Assembly: GCF_008831285.2 (NCBI RefSeq)
Contig: NC_045149.1
Coordinates: 17,127,035-17,191,034 of the forward strand
Origin: Nymphaea colorata
Taxonomy: Eukaryota > Streptophyta > Magnoliopsida > Nymphaeales > Nymphaeaceae
Length of the DNA stretch: 64,000 nucleotides
Direction of reading: 5' to 3'
The notes under the pieces: generated by a model
What the model saw: only the letters and a program-made list of their open reading frames with translations
Databases searched by the model: none
What the model was told of the DNA's origin: nothing
Program-made: the position numbers and the translations under genes
Part shown: in pieces, positions 39,225 to 52,192 of the stretch
How the letters are laid out: each line of letters starts with the position of its first letter
Numbering within the stretch: position 1 is the first letter of the stretch

Positions 39225-42200
39225 ATGATCGCGATGAATCCGGACGTCAGCGCACACAGAGTAACATTAACGAGCTCAGAACCCTTCAAAAGGTTATTGC
39301 CTTCGGATTCATTTCATCATGGTTGTGCTTGAGTTTTTGATTCTTACATTTCTAAATGGTCCAGTCTGCGTTTTGAGGTGATTCCCCGCGAATAAATTTC
39401 TTTAACTTCGAGTAAATGGGCGTTTTCAATGGTCTTGCATCCCGATTGCCACCGTTTGGTTCGTGGGTTGTATTGTTCTTGGCGTTTTTGGCTGCTTGAA
39501 TCCTTGACGGTGTTGTTTTTGGGGACTTTGACAACAAACTGGGCAACTTTTAGTGGGCTCTTGCTTTATGATGTATGGATTGGTTTGTGTTATGCCCTTG
39601 TCAGTATATTTGGTCAACGTCAAGGAAATGCGACTGCCTCTGATCTCCTTTGCTATCCTGTATTCCAGTTGGGATAATTTGATTCTTTGGTGTTTCCGGG
39701 TTCATCTTTCTCGTGGGGTGTTTGATGGGTGGTGTTATTCAGTCATCTTTTTTCTGGAAAATACACAGTAGATTGGGCTTATTACCGGAGTTCTTTTCGT
39801 TTCGCAGATTGGTGCGGTTGGTAGCACGGGCTTTTTATGATGACGTTACCACCAAGGGTGATAACCAGCCGAAAACCGGTCGGAGTGATAACAGAGGAAT
39901 TGCAGTGGTTGTTCTGGACGCCTTGACTAGGCAAGCTTTTCTAGTCGATGTGTTTTATTATCATTGGAGAATTTTTTTAATTTCTATGTCATGCCATTCT
40001 CAAATTCACGGTTACTTGGGGAGCTTGGCTCGCTAGTCCAGACAGCATTAATATGACCTGGCTCCGAGAGGTGCTATGTTCCGGAGTCGGCACTTGTTAT
40101 GCACTTATTGGTCAAACGAGCTCCTGAATCATGTATTAGCTTCACGTTAACCTATTCTGCAATGTGTGTGGTTCATTTCGGAAGTGACCTTCTCTTTTAG
40201 TATGGTCTGATCTTTCCCAAATGTCAAATTTAACTTATTGACTCTGCTTACACTCTTTTTGTGAAGCGCCAATTTATGCCACATGCTTATAGATCTTAAG
40301 CAGTTTATCTCGTAAGTGTGATCCGAACTCCTTCACTCGGAAAATTTTAGATGTCTGCTAAATCTGCACTTATAGGACCGTTCTTTACACTTTTGTAAAT
40401 CTATTAGACTAGTCATATTTAATTTTGGGAGATCGTTTTTAAACAATGAGGAGAACTTTCACATGCATGAGTGCTTGCGAAGCATCATTAAAGATCCCTT
40501 GTGACATTTGTTTATCAAAAAAGATGGTCTGGATTAAACAATGACATCATGCAACTGTTTTTTCTAGAAGCAACTGCATAATTTGGCCAGAAACTGTCTA
40601 AAGGTTATTGATCATTTAAAAGTTCATGCTTTATTTTTTCACAAAACTAGAATGTGAGGCTACAATCTGTGAATAAAAAGCCAACGTTTTAAAGCAGGTC
40701 AATATTGTTCTTAGCAGGTCAAAGTAATTTTTTTTTTTGGGTGTGGTTAACCACCTATGTTAACCTATATCTGACTTTGAATGACAACGAAAGTCGTAAA
40801 GCATGTCAAAATTTGTCGTTAGCACATCACACTGCATTTTTTTGTTAAACAACCTCCTACAGCCTATATGCTATTTTAGTTTGTTAGTTTATTTTAGAAG
40901 AATCATTTTCACTTGAGCTATATTACTTAGTAGCATTTGCTAAGTAAATGGTGACTTGATTATTTTATTTTTAGGCGACAGTGGGTTAAAGAAGAAGATT
41001 TAGCAAAGGACTTAAAGTTGCACTCCAAACAGCTTCGTCGTACTTTACGTTTTTTTGAAGAAGAGAAGCTCGTCACTAGAGACCAAAGGAAGGAAGTGAG
41101 TTTTGCACTATGGAACATCTATGCTTTTTCTGTTTTGATATGTGTTGTGCACATCCAGCATACATATGTCACATGGTATCTTTAACTGGCTAGATTAGGA
41201 ATTGAGAGGACACAGACTATGCTGGTCTCCAGGGAAATCAAGCAGTTTCTTGAATTTTCAGTGATGTGGTTATGGCCTCTGCATGGGTTGTGCATGCAGG
41301 GGCAGAATAAAAAATTTTTCATTTTTGGTTGCAGGCCTCCTTGTACTTGCAACATTGCAACTTGATGACTTTATTGTGTTGCTATTGACTTATTGTTTAT
41401 GTCCCCTGGGACTTGACATGCATCTTGATGACTTAATTCTTTATTATTGTTTACAGGTTTGATGTGTGTTTTCATAACTTCTTTATTTGGTTGTTGTTTA
41501 CATTTCTTGGATTAGTTATTTGCTGACTGTGTTAACAAAACTACTGTAATTGTAGGCCTTCAGCTTGATTAATTATGCATCTCCAATACTGGATTTTATT
41601 GGAAAAGCATTAGTAAGACAAGAATGACTTACGGTGAAGCTTGAATGTCATGTGGGAGGTTGGGTTCTGGGCTGACTTTGATATGTTTTGTCTCATTTTC
41701 CACTTCGACACATCTCAAAATAAGAAGAAATTGCTTGTTATTTTGGGCCATGTGTTGAATATATTTGTAATATACGTGAAATGATGGAATGCATTTCACG
41801 AGAAGTCCACTCGTTGGTCTTATTCATTTGTGGGTGGGTAAGCAGTTCAACTAGAAAAAACTGATCCACCATGTCTCTTGAAGAAGCTTTGTGTGACAGT
41901 GACATGGATTGCATAAGATATGGTCAATTTGATATTGAAATGACATTCAAATTTGAGAAAAGACAATGAAATGTTATGCAGAAATCAAGCTTCCATTTAC
42001 TTACATCATTCATTAATTTCCTTTTGGAAAAAATGAAGAAAATTGAAGCAGATTCAATGCAGGTCAACTGAAACGATTAAATATTCATCTTCACTAATCG
42101 GCTTGCTTTTGATTTTCTCTTCAGTAGTTATTGTGGGTTTTTGACATGTAGGAAATAGGAACACAGTAGGTGGGCGGTTGGGAGGATGACAAAAGCAAAC

Positions 42201-45200
42201 ATATTTTGGAAGATTAAATTACTTTTGCTTAAGCACCTGTGGTTCATCTGAACTAAATTGTGCATAACCTGGAACTCCCTATGCATGCTTTCCAATCCTT
42301 GCAGTTACTCTTGAAATGAAGCACATCCATCTGTTTCCTATCTCTGGATATTTATGGGAGAATTTTTCTGATATTATCTTTTGAACCATGTGTTTAGGTT
42401 TTCCATTGTGAAAATAATAATTTCTTAATCATATTGACTGCTTCATGTTATGTGGGTGCATGCTGATTTTGCTTTCAGACTGCAAAAGGGGCGAAGTTTC
42501 ACAGTGCTGCTGTGGCTGCGACTGGTGATGGACAACAGATTGTTAAGGAGGGTGAAGAAAAGATAAAGCAACATATGCATTCTTATTGCTGCTTGGATTA
42601 TGCACAGGTTACTTTGTAAAGCAATCATTTGTTTGACATGAGGGATGGGCAGTCTTGCCTGAAAATTTTTCCAATCAATAATCTTATTTAAATTCTCTTG
42701 GTTCTCACTGCTTCAGTTCAGTATTGTGTTGAATTTCACCAGAGCTAAGTGACCCTAAGCCTCAATCTTGCACTTGAGCATCACATGTTCGCGTGAGTGA
42801 TGTTCTAGTTCGTGATCTGTTGGTACCTTGGTCATGGGACTGTTTTTAGTTTTCTAAAGCAAATTTAATTGTCTCCTCCTGCTATTGCATATGGATTCTT
42901 GTTATTGTATCAAACAAGCAATTAGCATTCCATTTATGTACTGATCATGCATCTCACAGTTTCGCTCTTGCATGCTTTTGCCTTTTTACTTTTGCTGTAA
43001 TAATATATTAACTTGCCACATTGCTTTTCTTATGCTTACATATTATAGCACTATATTGCAGATTTATGACGTTGTTAGATATAGAATACACCGAATGAAG
43101 AAAAAGCTCAAAGATGAACTGGATAACAGAAACACAATCCAGGAATATATCTGTCCCAATTGTAAGAGAAGGTACCAGTCTGACGTCTGATTGCTTTATT
43201 CTTAGCAGTCTTTGTCATGTTCTTGGTTTGATATGCTCTTCATGCCTAACACTAAGAAAATTCACTTCATCAGGTATTCTGCTTTGGATGCTCTAAGGTT
43301 GATAAGCCCAAATGATGAATACTTTCACTGCGAGAATTGTAATGCAGAACTTGTGGCTGAAAATGATAACCTTGCTGTTGATGAAATAGCAGAAGGCGAT
43401 GACAATGCAAGGAGGCGCCGCCGAGAGAAACTTAAGGATATGCTACAAAAGATTGAGGTTTGTGGTCAAACTCATGCTTTTCCCTCCTTGCATGCGAGTG
43501 TGAATCGAGCTTATAAAATTTCCCGCTAGAATTTTTAGGCATTTTGGAATTTTCTGCTTCTTCTTTAAGCATTCCTAGTAATGATTAAAGTAGTTGTTTT
43601 ACTTTTTAAACTTGAACGTTGTGAACCTCCAAGGTGTTTCTGGTGCTTCACACTTGACCAAGATTCAAAATTTTATTCATGACTAGCTGAGAACAAATCG
43701 ACTAACCCATTTAACATGGTTTTACCATTCAGCTAGGTTCTCAGCTTTTTAGTTGGTGGTGCCACCGATTCTCAATAACGTTCTCTGTAATTTGATCAGG
43801 AATTGTCTCTTTAACCGTTAATGTATTTGATGGCTGTAGAAACAGCTAGGTAGTCTTCATTGACTTCATTCTGTTGTCCTGTGGATAATTTGAAGAGCTA
43901 AATGTGTCCTAGCAGATGGTAACATTTTTATTGGCTTTCCAAACACCTAGAAATTGTGCTCAACCATTTTTCCATTTTATTAAGTTTTTACAGGTTGTTT
44001 TGTGAGGATGTCAATCCAGAGATATATTAGAACTGGAAATCTTGAAGATGCCATGCTAGTGAACTAGTTATTTTCTTGTGAATGGTTCCACAAGTGAATG
44101 ACTTTCAGGCTCCTAAATGTTTGACAAATCAAGTCATAAAAATTTTGAAATTTATATTCCATATAGGTCATCTCAGTTTTTCCCCTGTTGTAATTTTTGG
44201 CCTTCCATTTGATTCTTTCTTACTGCAAAATGAAAGCCTAAAACTAAATGCAGGTACAGCTAAAGCCATTAATGGACCAATTGACAAGAGTAAAGGAATT
44301 GCAAGCTCCTTATTTTGGAACTCTCCAAGAATGGCAAGCTCGTGCAATTGCAGCTGGACGTGTTATCAATGGTGATTCGACTGTTGACCCTTCCAGATCT
44401 TCACAGCCACATGCACATGGTGGAACACCGATGCCATTTGTTGGCGAGACAAGCGTATGTGCACTTAATTTTTCCGTTCCTTACTTTGACACACTCTATG
44501 GTTCCTCTATTTTCTTATGTTTTATTAGGTATATGTCACATGCTGCAGGAACGTCACTTGGTTCTTCTATTTGCTGGGAGTTATAGATGAATGACTCATT
44601 ATATTCTTATTCTTCTATTTCCTGGGAGTTATAGATGAATGACTCATTATATTCTTACTTCAGAATGGATGAATACCTGTCTTTTTACTTTAAAATCCTA
44701 AGTTCTGTTTCTTTTTGGCAAATCTCTGTCATACTTGTATTACAATGACATTTTGGGCCTTCTCTTGTTGTTGTTAGCCTTTTAAATCATCATTTCCCTC
44801 AGCTTTTTATTTGAAAGGCACAATCTTGCAACTGCTTCTCAGTCAAAGTAAAAATAAACAATTCTAATACGTATAGACATGAGGATATTCAGAATTATTT
44901 TTGTCTTTGTTCTCTTAGAACCTCATTTGTTGTGTTTTACTTTTGGCCATTTCTGTCCGGTTGGATGTTCTCATTTTTTCATGTGCATGTTTTTTTATTT
45001 GTCATCTTATTTATGTGAAAATTTTGAAGCATCTGTTTAGCTTGATTGCTTTAAGATCGTGCATGTGTTGGGAAGCTCGTTTCCATGGAAGTGGCTTTCA
45101 GATAAGTGGTTCATAAACTTCTTCTAATGTTGCACAAGGCATTTTTCTGGATAACATAGTTCACTAATTCACTCTTGTGGATCCTTTTGCTTTTCCAATA

Positions 45201-47046
45201 CATTAGCTTTAGTTTGAACGCTGGCTACAGCACTGTGCATGTGGAATTGCATTAGCAGTAGGGCACGTGTTTGTTAAGGACAAAAGGTTGTTTCTTATGG
45301 GGGTTAGGTTGGAGGGGAGATGTCGTCGGCATTTATCAAGTTCTATTCTACCAGTGGAATGGGATTGAAGGTCATTTTCAAATTAAATGTGCATGCACGT
45401 ATTTTTGAGAAAATGTGAGATATAAATGGAGAGAGCATATAATCTGTGGTTTTGTGTGTTCATGTGCTTGTGGTTAAGTGGTGTGCTTGTGTGTGAGGTG
45501 CACATAAAGCCGTTTTGCACAGTGAGTGAGCTGGCCTGGTTATATTTGACCTGATGTTCTGTATTTAATTTCAAATAATACTTGTAAAACGTCATCTAAT
45601 CACGTTAATTGATCATTGACATGTTTGTGAATGTTCTTTGTGGTATTTTCTTTTCCATGCTTCTTTCAGCTTTTATTTCTTTCTTACCTGGTTTTCCTTA
45701 AGATAACCTTTGGCTTGTGTTACAATGATCAAATTTCAAAGAAGCTGACAAGTTTTGCATGTAATTGACAAATCATCTGTGGTTTGGCAGGTAGAGGTCT
45801 CTCTTTCTGGTGTAGAAGTCAAGGAAGAGGATTCCAAGCCTGCAGTTGCTGCAACAGCGATGAAAGCTTTACCTCCTTGGATGATCAAGCAAGGAATGCA
45901 GTTGACAAAAGAACAGCAGGGTCTGGTTAAACAAGAAACAAAAATGGATGGGTTAACAAGTTCAAATGGGTCAACTGAGGATAAAAAGCCTGGAAATCAG
46001 GAAAAAGAGGCTACTCAGAATTTACAGGTAACAGCACACAAGTCACTGTGGGAGCACTTAACTGAGCTTGACATGTCTGCACCTGGAAGGATTTTTTAAT
46101 TTGCAATACTTTCTTCTGATAGGAAGAATATCTCAAGGCCTATTACAGCGCACTGCTTGAGAGGCAGAAAGCAGCAGCAGTGGCTGCTGCAGCAGCTGCA
46201 GCAGCAACTAATGCCAGCACTTTGGGCACTTCAACTACTGTTTCTGAACCAACGTCTCAGCGGCAGGTTGGAATGAAGGCGAAAAGAGAAGACGATGGTG
46301 ATGAAGATATTGAATGGGAGGAGTCTGAGTCTCCAGGTATAATATAAGGTTTTAATGGTCCATGATTTTAGAGGAGGTGGCCTGGCTGCAGTTTCTTGTT
46401 GACATTAGGTTACATGTTGCTTTTTCTATACTACTGAGTTTGAAGGAAAGTTTCTCTTTCCCTTTGCTAGGCAAGTTTTAACGCTTCATGGTGGGCTATA
46501 TTACTAATTTTCAGCCATGTTTTGGTCCACATGAAATGTTATGTGCAAGGAAATTGACATGTCATGGGTGGCAAGTCGATTACTCATCCAGTTTTTTTGT
46601 TTATAATTGGCCTCATAGTTTGGTTATACTCGTTAATTTATTTTCTTTTGCCTTTTCTCATGTGCATGGTCAGATCTACTGATAAGAATCTCCTGTAGTG
46701 ACAAGTTCATGTCCTAGAGGACCTAGACATCATCAAATGCCAAATTCTGAAAGATGCTGATGTTTTAAGCTCTTCAGCATTAACTTCGTTCATAACTTTC
46801 TAATCTTTTGACAATGTACGTGTTGCAGAATGAATTTAGAAACTAGCTTGGGAACTGTAACCTAAAGGCCAATTTAACTGAGCATTTTCTGGCTAGTTCC
46901 TGGGAAAATGTTTTATCACTGAATTATCCTGACAAAGCTCCTATGATACAGGTAATGTGAATGAGGTCCGCAAGGTCCAAGATTTGAATGCCGTAGCAGA
47001 GGAGTCAGGTGAGGATGAGGATGACATAGATTGGGAAGAAGGCTAA
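39225..47046 (+). CDS. TFIIE-alpha: Transcription initiation factor IIE, alpha subunit
   Basis: General RNA polymerase II factor that helps recruit and regulate TFIIH. Ten exons: 39225-39292, 39808-39930, 40975-41095, 42479-42607, 43062-43171, 43274-43457, 44254-44454, 45791-46027, 46123-46336, 46952-47046. Phases all agree; 1482 bases, 493 residues (Arabidopsis about 479). Signatures: RAFYDDVTTKGDNQPKTGRS and GIAVVVLDALTRRQWVKEED (winged helix, residues about 30-110), the C4 zinc ribbon C178-x2-C181 and C203-x2-C206, RRRREKLKDMLQKIE, ALPPWMIKQGM, QVGMKAKRE and the acidic C-terminus DEDDIDWEEG. Exon 2 ends ACTAG followed by GCAAGC, a GC donor with the usual AG|GCAAG context. The usual family start (M-S-x-E-P-F) reads ACG here, so the first in-frame ATG at 39225 adds about 14 residues. 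A 12-Ala stretch with one Val lies near residues 408-419. Confidence 0.96.
44562..44657. repeat. 48-bp tandem duplication in TFIIE alpha intron 7
   Basis: Two nearly identical 48-bp units (44562-44609 and 44610-44657) beginning TTCTTCTATTT and containing CTGGGAGTTATAGATGAATG. Confidence 0.9.
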
Positions 47047-49280
47047 GGTTCCTGCAAGGACTGAGTGGTTTTTGAGCTCAAAAAATTTGTCCCTTTTGCT
47101 TGCCTATCTACATATTGACCTGCTGGGAAAGGTTTCATCCTTCGCCTTAACCAAAAGACTGTTACATGAAGAAGCTGTTACTGTAAAAAAGACGATGAGC
47201 TGCGGCCGGGATGATGGATGAAAGATTGGCAATATTGCTGATTTAACTTGCTGTTGTTGCGACTTCACATCAATTTCAAAGGTGCAATTTAGTTTGAAAG
47301 GCTGGTCGGAGATTTGCAGCAACTGTAACCGTTGGCCAGGATATGTTTTCTCTGCTAGAACTTCTGTTCAGGTTTAAATCTATAGCAAACCCGCAACTGG
47401 TGCTTGTACTTCAGATTTGTCTTTGAACTAATCTAGACCTGTTCTAGTGCTTTTGTATTCATATAAGCTAGAAAAGCTTGACTTATGAATTGGTCATCTT
47501 GTTTTTGGGATTTCTTGTCTTTGTATTTTTATGAAAATAACGTGTCTCCATCATGATTTAAAAATACTTTTAGATATTTCCACTTTAGTCATTGGATAAA
47601 CATCTATAAATTTTAATATTATTTTTATTATCTATTTAAGTCTCAAATGATTTTTAGTTTTTGGGTGAACATTGGGTTAACTACCGCTTGAAAAGGAGGT
47701 TCAAAGACCCCTTATTCCTCTTGTTTTCAGGGTTTTTTGTTTACAGGGTTTTGAGTTGCATGAGCATCAACGATAGTAGTGGTGCGCCTTCAACTTAAGT
47801 ACCGTACCTCTATTTACAAAGTAGAAATATAACACAAGTAGAGGTATAACATCCATGTAATATAATTAAAAACCTACCTTTTCACACATCCTTACCTCTA
47901 CCTGTGCCCACTGAGGCACAAATTATTAATTTAAAGGCAAACTTGTTCTCAACTTTGGATCGTTCAGTTTAACATTCTATTTAAAGGCCCTTGCAGTAAA
48001 ACCTTGGATTTGTCTAAAGCAGCTAAACGTAAAACTCGAGTAAAAAAAGACTACCACGAGAAAAACTCTGATCAATTATAATAGTTGCGAAACTATTTTT
48101 CCAGCAAGTTCCAACATTAAACGATTTTGCCTTCTTTTTAAGGTTTCCAAGCATTAAAACGATAACTTAATTTTTTCTTCTATTTGTTTTTCGTATTTTT
48201 TGTCAGAATAACGTGTCTCCGTTGTACTTCTCTCATCATTTTCTGTAAAACAAGGGTTGTGTTTTGGACTTTCATTGGAAAGGGATGTTATGCAGCCTAT
48301 GGAGAAGCCTCTTTTTTTTTTTTTCAAGTCATGGGCATTTTTTTTCAGATGGTGTATGCATCTTTTTTTACAAAGCTAATCTGTTCTTTTTCTTTTTAAA
48401 AATTTTTCTTATATAATGGCCTTTCTTTATTTTTTCTTTTTCCGATTCCAAGCCTTCAACCATTTAGCCTTCCTGCATTATCTTGAATGCGTTGAGCAGA
48501 GCATTTAATTTCTTTGGTTATAATATATCCTTCAACAACCACAGATTCAGACATTAAAGCCTTTGAGTGTGAGTGGTCTTTCTGTTTGGTAGCACTGCGC
48601 TGCCCTTTAAAGCTCCCAAGAGGCTGAGTTTGCTTGATTAAATAATTCATCTAAAAGAGCAAACTCTAACAGCTTTGATTGAGGGGATGAAGAAAACCAT
48701 TTCAGGCTTTTTTTTAATTTCCCAATAGTGGAGCTTTCTTCTCCATAAAATTATATAAAAAAAAAGAAGTGTAACTAAAGCATGCTTAAGAAAGAAAAAA
48801 AAAGAGAGTGATGAAGAGAGGAGAGAAGAGGGAGAGACATGAACCAATCCACTTGGCCTCATAATGACACCTTAAGCTCAAAAACAACACTATTTCTCAA
48901 TACCATAATGAAAACGTGGCTGTAACACGCCGCCCAACCCAACTAGTTGCACTATCCATCACTTGGTGAGAGTTGCACTGACACCGACGCAGCTCAGGAC
49001 TTCAGAAGTAAGGGGAATGGGGGGGGCCTTCGGTCTTCACTTCGGGTGGTGGGATTGACCCTCTTGCTCACCCGAAAGGAGCTTTGTCTCATCATTCAAG
49101 TAAATACATATTGAGATTATAGAAACATGAGCTTGTTATCAATGCAAGAACTATAAATAAAAAACCAAAAAGATCTCCTATGAAATATGAAACCTTGAAA
49201 CCATGAATCCATCTAATTTGCTTGCCTATGTGAAGTGGGACAAGATCATTATGTGTTTCTCCACCGAGATGACACATTTA
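47047..49280. other. Intergenic, nothing recognised
   Basis: Begins with the probable TFIIE alpha 3' UTR (to about 47530). Then AT-rich DNA with T-runs and a short GC-rich patch near 48920-49090. No gene. Confidence 0.5.
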
Positions 49281-49666
49281 TTGGGTGTTTAATGGTTCTC
49301 AGATCAAAAGTTCTAGAACTAAATTTCCACCTCAACTTGAAATGGGAATGAAAATTTCAATTTTCTTTTGAGTTTGATAGTATGGAATTTTCATTCTAAA
49401 ATTAAAATTAACTTGTTTGATGAAAAGAGAAATCTATTTTAGAATTCTTAAGGCCATCATGGCTTGTGCCAAAGCGAGATGAAAAGATTCCAGAATTCTG
49501 TAATCCAATTTCTAGCTCAAGGTAGGATCATCATTCTAAAATTTTGATTTTAGAATGAGCATAATTCCAGAATCAAAATTCTTTGTTTGATAATACAATT
49601 GGCATTTTTAAAAAATAAGAATAATGATTATAGAATTCTATTGATTTCAAGCGAACCAAAACCCCT
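49281..49666. mobile_element. MITE-like element, possible Tourist/Harbinger type
   Basis: Begins TTGGGTGTTTAATGGTTC and ends GAACCAAAACCCCT, imperfect inverted ends, with TTA on both sides (49278-49280 and 49667-49669). The interior is rich in AGAATT/AATTCT and TTTGATAAT-type words that give partial self-complementarity. A shorter related stretch (GGGCGTTTGATGGTTTG) begins at 56623. The superfamily is inferred from the 3-bp duplication. Confidence 0.45.
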
Positions 49667-50520
49667 TTAGTCTTTATCACTTGTATCAATGTATTGAAGA
49701 AAATTGAACTTACTATTAAATGAGTGGCCCCAAGAACATGCCCTTGTTTATGCAAAACGATGGTGACCTTATCTCCTCGCCGCTCTCTTAATTCTCTCAA
49801 ACTTTTACCTCACCATTCCAGATAAATTCTTCAGGTTAAAAAACATGACTACCCAGGAAAGGGGAGCTTAGATACATAGGCAAATAAATACGGCAAATAA
49901 ATACGGCAAATAAATACATACTTCCATGAAAATTTCCAGGTTAAAGAACATGACTACCCATAAAAGGAGAGCTTAGATACATAGGCAAATAAATACATAC
50001 TTCCAAGTTTCAGTAGCTAACCAAGAAATATCTTACAAGTAAAAACATCAGGCAAGTATTTGTCAATGAAAGAACAAACAAACAAAAATGAGGTATCAAA
50101 AGCAAGATCTGTATTCTAAACAAGGAGTTGAGTGTCTCTCCCACTCACCGAATACTTCCATTGCCACGAGGAAAAGAAACAAAGAGTTCCGTCGAGGGAA
50201 AGAAAAGTCCGTCGACCATATATTCAGAAAGTCGGCATGGTTGACATCAGATGTCAGTGACGCAGCCTTCATGGAGTACAGCAAGATTTTGCTAGGATCA
50301 AATCCTCATCCAAAAGCATTGACCAGTTGATGCCATAGATTACGTGATCTTCTGATTAAAACAAGACAAACTAGTTCAGCACAGCGGGTCCAACACAGAA
50401 CACAGACTCCAAGAAATGTCAGACCTCTCACCCCGTCTGTGGTTTCTCGGGTAGTATGAACAACTGGAATTAATTAATATATTTTGACCAGATCTAGTTA
50501 ATCGAAGCCTGTAACGTGAA
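49667..50520. other. Intergenic with a tandem duplication
   Basis: A direct repeat starts CAGGTTAAA at 49832 and again at 49937. Each copy contains ACATGACTACCCA, GCTTAGATACATAGG and the tetrad-like GCAAATAAATAC, which is itself tripled in the first copy. Otherwise nothing recognised. Confidence 0.6.
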
Positions 50521-50527
50521 TATAAAC
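50521..50527 (+). promoter_or_regulatory. TATA-like box before the TAXI-like gene
   Basis: TATAAAC 45 bp before the start codon at 50566. The distance would leave a leader of only about 15 bases, so it is plausible but weak. Confidence 0.3.
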
Positions 50528-50565
50528 CTGCCAATCTCTCAGCTCTTGCAAAGCCAATCACCAAA

Positions 50566-51792
50566 ATGGCTCAATTTCAGGCTGCCATCTTCTTCCTGTC
50601 TCTCACCGTCCGCTGCATCCTGGCTGCTAGTGCGCCTCCCAGCACCCGCGCTGTCATGGCGCCGATCAAGCTCGACCAGCGCACCTCCTTGTACACCTTC
50701 TCTGCCAATGATGGCAGTTCCTTCGTCATAGATCTGAGCAGCTCGGTACTGTCTCTAAACTGCCCGAGAAACCACCCCACCTTCCCCTGTAATTCCCCTC
50801 AATGCTCTGCATTTACCGGCACTTCCTTCAGCCCGTCATGCCAACCTCCCCACTTCACGAGATGCTCCAGCGGCGCCTGCACCATCCCGCTGCAGAACTC
50901 CATCGACAACAGCTGCGTTAAAGCAGAACTCACCCGGACCACCCTCAATCTGAACACCACCAATGGGCATAACCCCACCGGACCGATTTCCATCCCTCAC
51001 CTGCTCTCTGCCTGCGTCCCTCCCGCTTTCCTCGTTTCCCTACCTTACCATGCCCAAGGTTTGGCTCCATTTGGCCTTACCAAATTCAGTCTGCCTTCTC
51101 TTTTGGCGTCGGCCGTGCCTGGCCTCAAGCAGAAGTTCGCTCTTTGTTTGCCCAGCACGGGAACTGCATCAGGTGTGCTGTTCTTCGGTGAAGGTTCATT
51201 CTTCCTCTTGCCACCATGGAGTTCCGCAGTTACCTCATATCTTTCCTATACTCAGCTTGTCCGGCATCCAGAACACCCGCTTGATTACTTGATTCCACTC
51301 AAAGGCATAGCAGTTGCTCAGAAAGGAATCGGTGCTCCTCTTCGTGGCGGCATAGCCAGGCTGAGCACCACCGTCCCCTACTCTACGCTGTCAAGGCCGA
51401 TCTACAAGGCATTCACCAGCGCCTTCAACAAGGCCACAAGCGGAATCCCTCGAGTGACGGCAGTGAAGCCATTTGAGATCTGCTTGAATTCAAGCAAACT
51501 CGGTGGTACTCGCGTGGGAGCGCCGGTAGGACCAGTAGATCTGATGTTGGATGGTAAGAACTGGACCATGTTTGGTGCCAATCTAATGAAGGACATCGAC
51601 GATAGCAGATTATGCTTGGCTTTCCTAGATGGTGGCTATAGACCACAGTACGAAGTTGTCATAGGATCATTCCAGATGCAGGACAATTTCTTACTGTTTG
51701 ATTTGGAGAACAGGAGGCTAGGTTTCAGTCCGACTTTGCTCTCCTTGCAGACCACATGCGCGAACTTCAACTTCACATCCTCCACGGCTTGA
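50566..51792 (+). CDS. TAXI / basic 7S globulin-like pepsin-fold protein
   Basis: An intronless gene for 408 residues. It has an N-terminal signal peptide (about residues 1-21, hydrophobic FFLSLTV core, Ala-x-Ala), so the product is probably secreted. The body has the aspartic-protease (A1) fold of plant xylanase-inhibitor, EDGP and 7S-globulin proteins: a Cys-rich N-lobe with NCPRNHPTFPC and CSSGACTIPL, the segment ALCLPSTGTASGVLFFGEG, YSTLSRPIYKAF, MFGANLM, CLAFLDGG, and IGSFQMQDNFLLFDLENRRL near the end. The first catalytic triad is IDLS (about Asp56) instead of DTG. At the second site the Asp is missing (GGIARLST). It is therefore probably a non-proteolytic inhibitor or wall receptor-like protein. 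The family itself lacks a full catalytic pair. Ligand unknown. Confidence 0.92.
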   Translation: MAQFQAAIFFLSLTVRCILAASAPPSTRAVMAPIKLDQRTSLYTFSANDGSSFVIDLSSSVLSLNCPRNHPTFPCNSPQCSAFTGTSFSPSCQPPHFTRCSSGACTIPLQNSIDNSCVKAELTRTTLNLNTTNGHNPTGPISIPHLLSACVPPAFLVSLPYHAQGLAPFGLTKFSLPSLLASAVPGLKQKFALCLPSTGTASGVLFFGEGSFFLLPPWSSAVTSYLSYTQLVRHPEHPLDYLIPLKGIAVAQKGIGAPLRGGIARLSTTVPYSTLSRPIYKAFTSAFNKATSGIPRVTAVKPFEICLNSSKLGGTRVGAPVGPVDLMLDGKNWTMFGANLMKDIDDSRLCLAFLDGGYRPQYEVVIGSFQMQDNFLLFDLENRRLGFSPTLLSLQTTCANFNFTSSTA

Positions 51793-52192
51793 TCGCCGGG
51801 TTCCGATTCGATCGTGTTTTAAAATTCTACGCTAAGGCCCTATACCACGCCTGTGTGGAATGTTCTAAATAATAAAGGCCCTAAAGCCGGTCACCATGCT
51901 GTTATAGTAAATCAATATTGCTGTTAAGAGTAAATCTCTCTCTCTCAAAAGATTGCCAGTGCAAGAAGATCAAAATGCAAGAAGATCGAGATGTAATTAA
52001 GATGGTTACACCAAAAAACTGCAAATAAAGTAACTATTACGTTATACCAGAGGATTATGAACCTCAACAAAAACAAGATTTTGTACAAGATGCAGTCCCG
52101 TCGGACACATGAAGGACTATACAAAAAGAAAAAGAAGGCGCTGAATTCTGCAGCAAAACAAAATGCAGAATCCTAAAAACTGCCCATAAAAG
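51793..52192. other. Convergent gap between TAXI-like and H2B genes
   Basis: Contains the 3' ends of both genes. An AATAAAGG signal at about 51868 serves the plus-strand gene. A short (TC)n run lies near 51936. No other feature. Confidence 0.6.
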
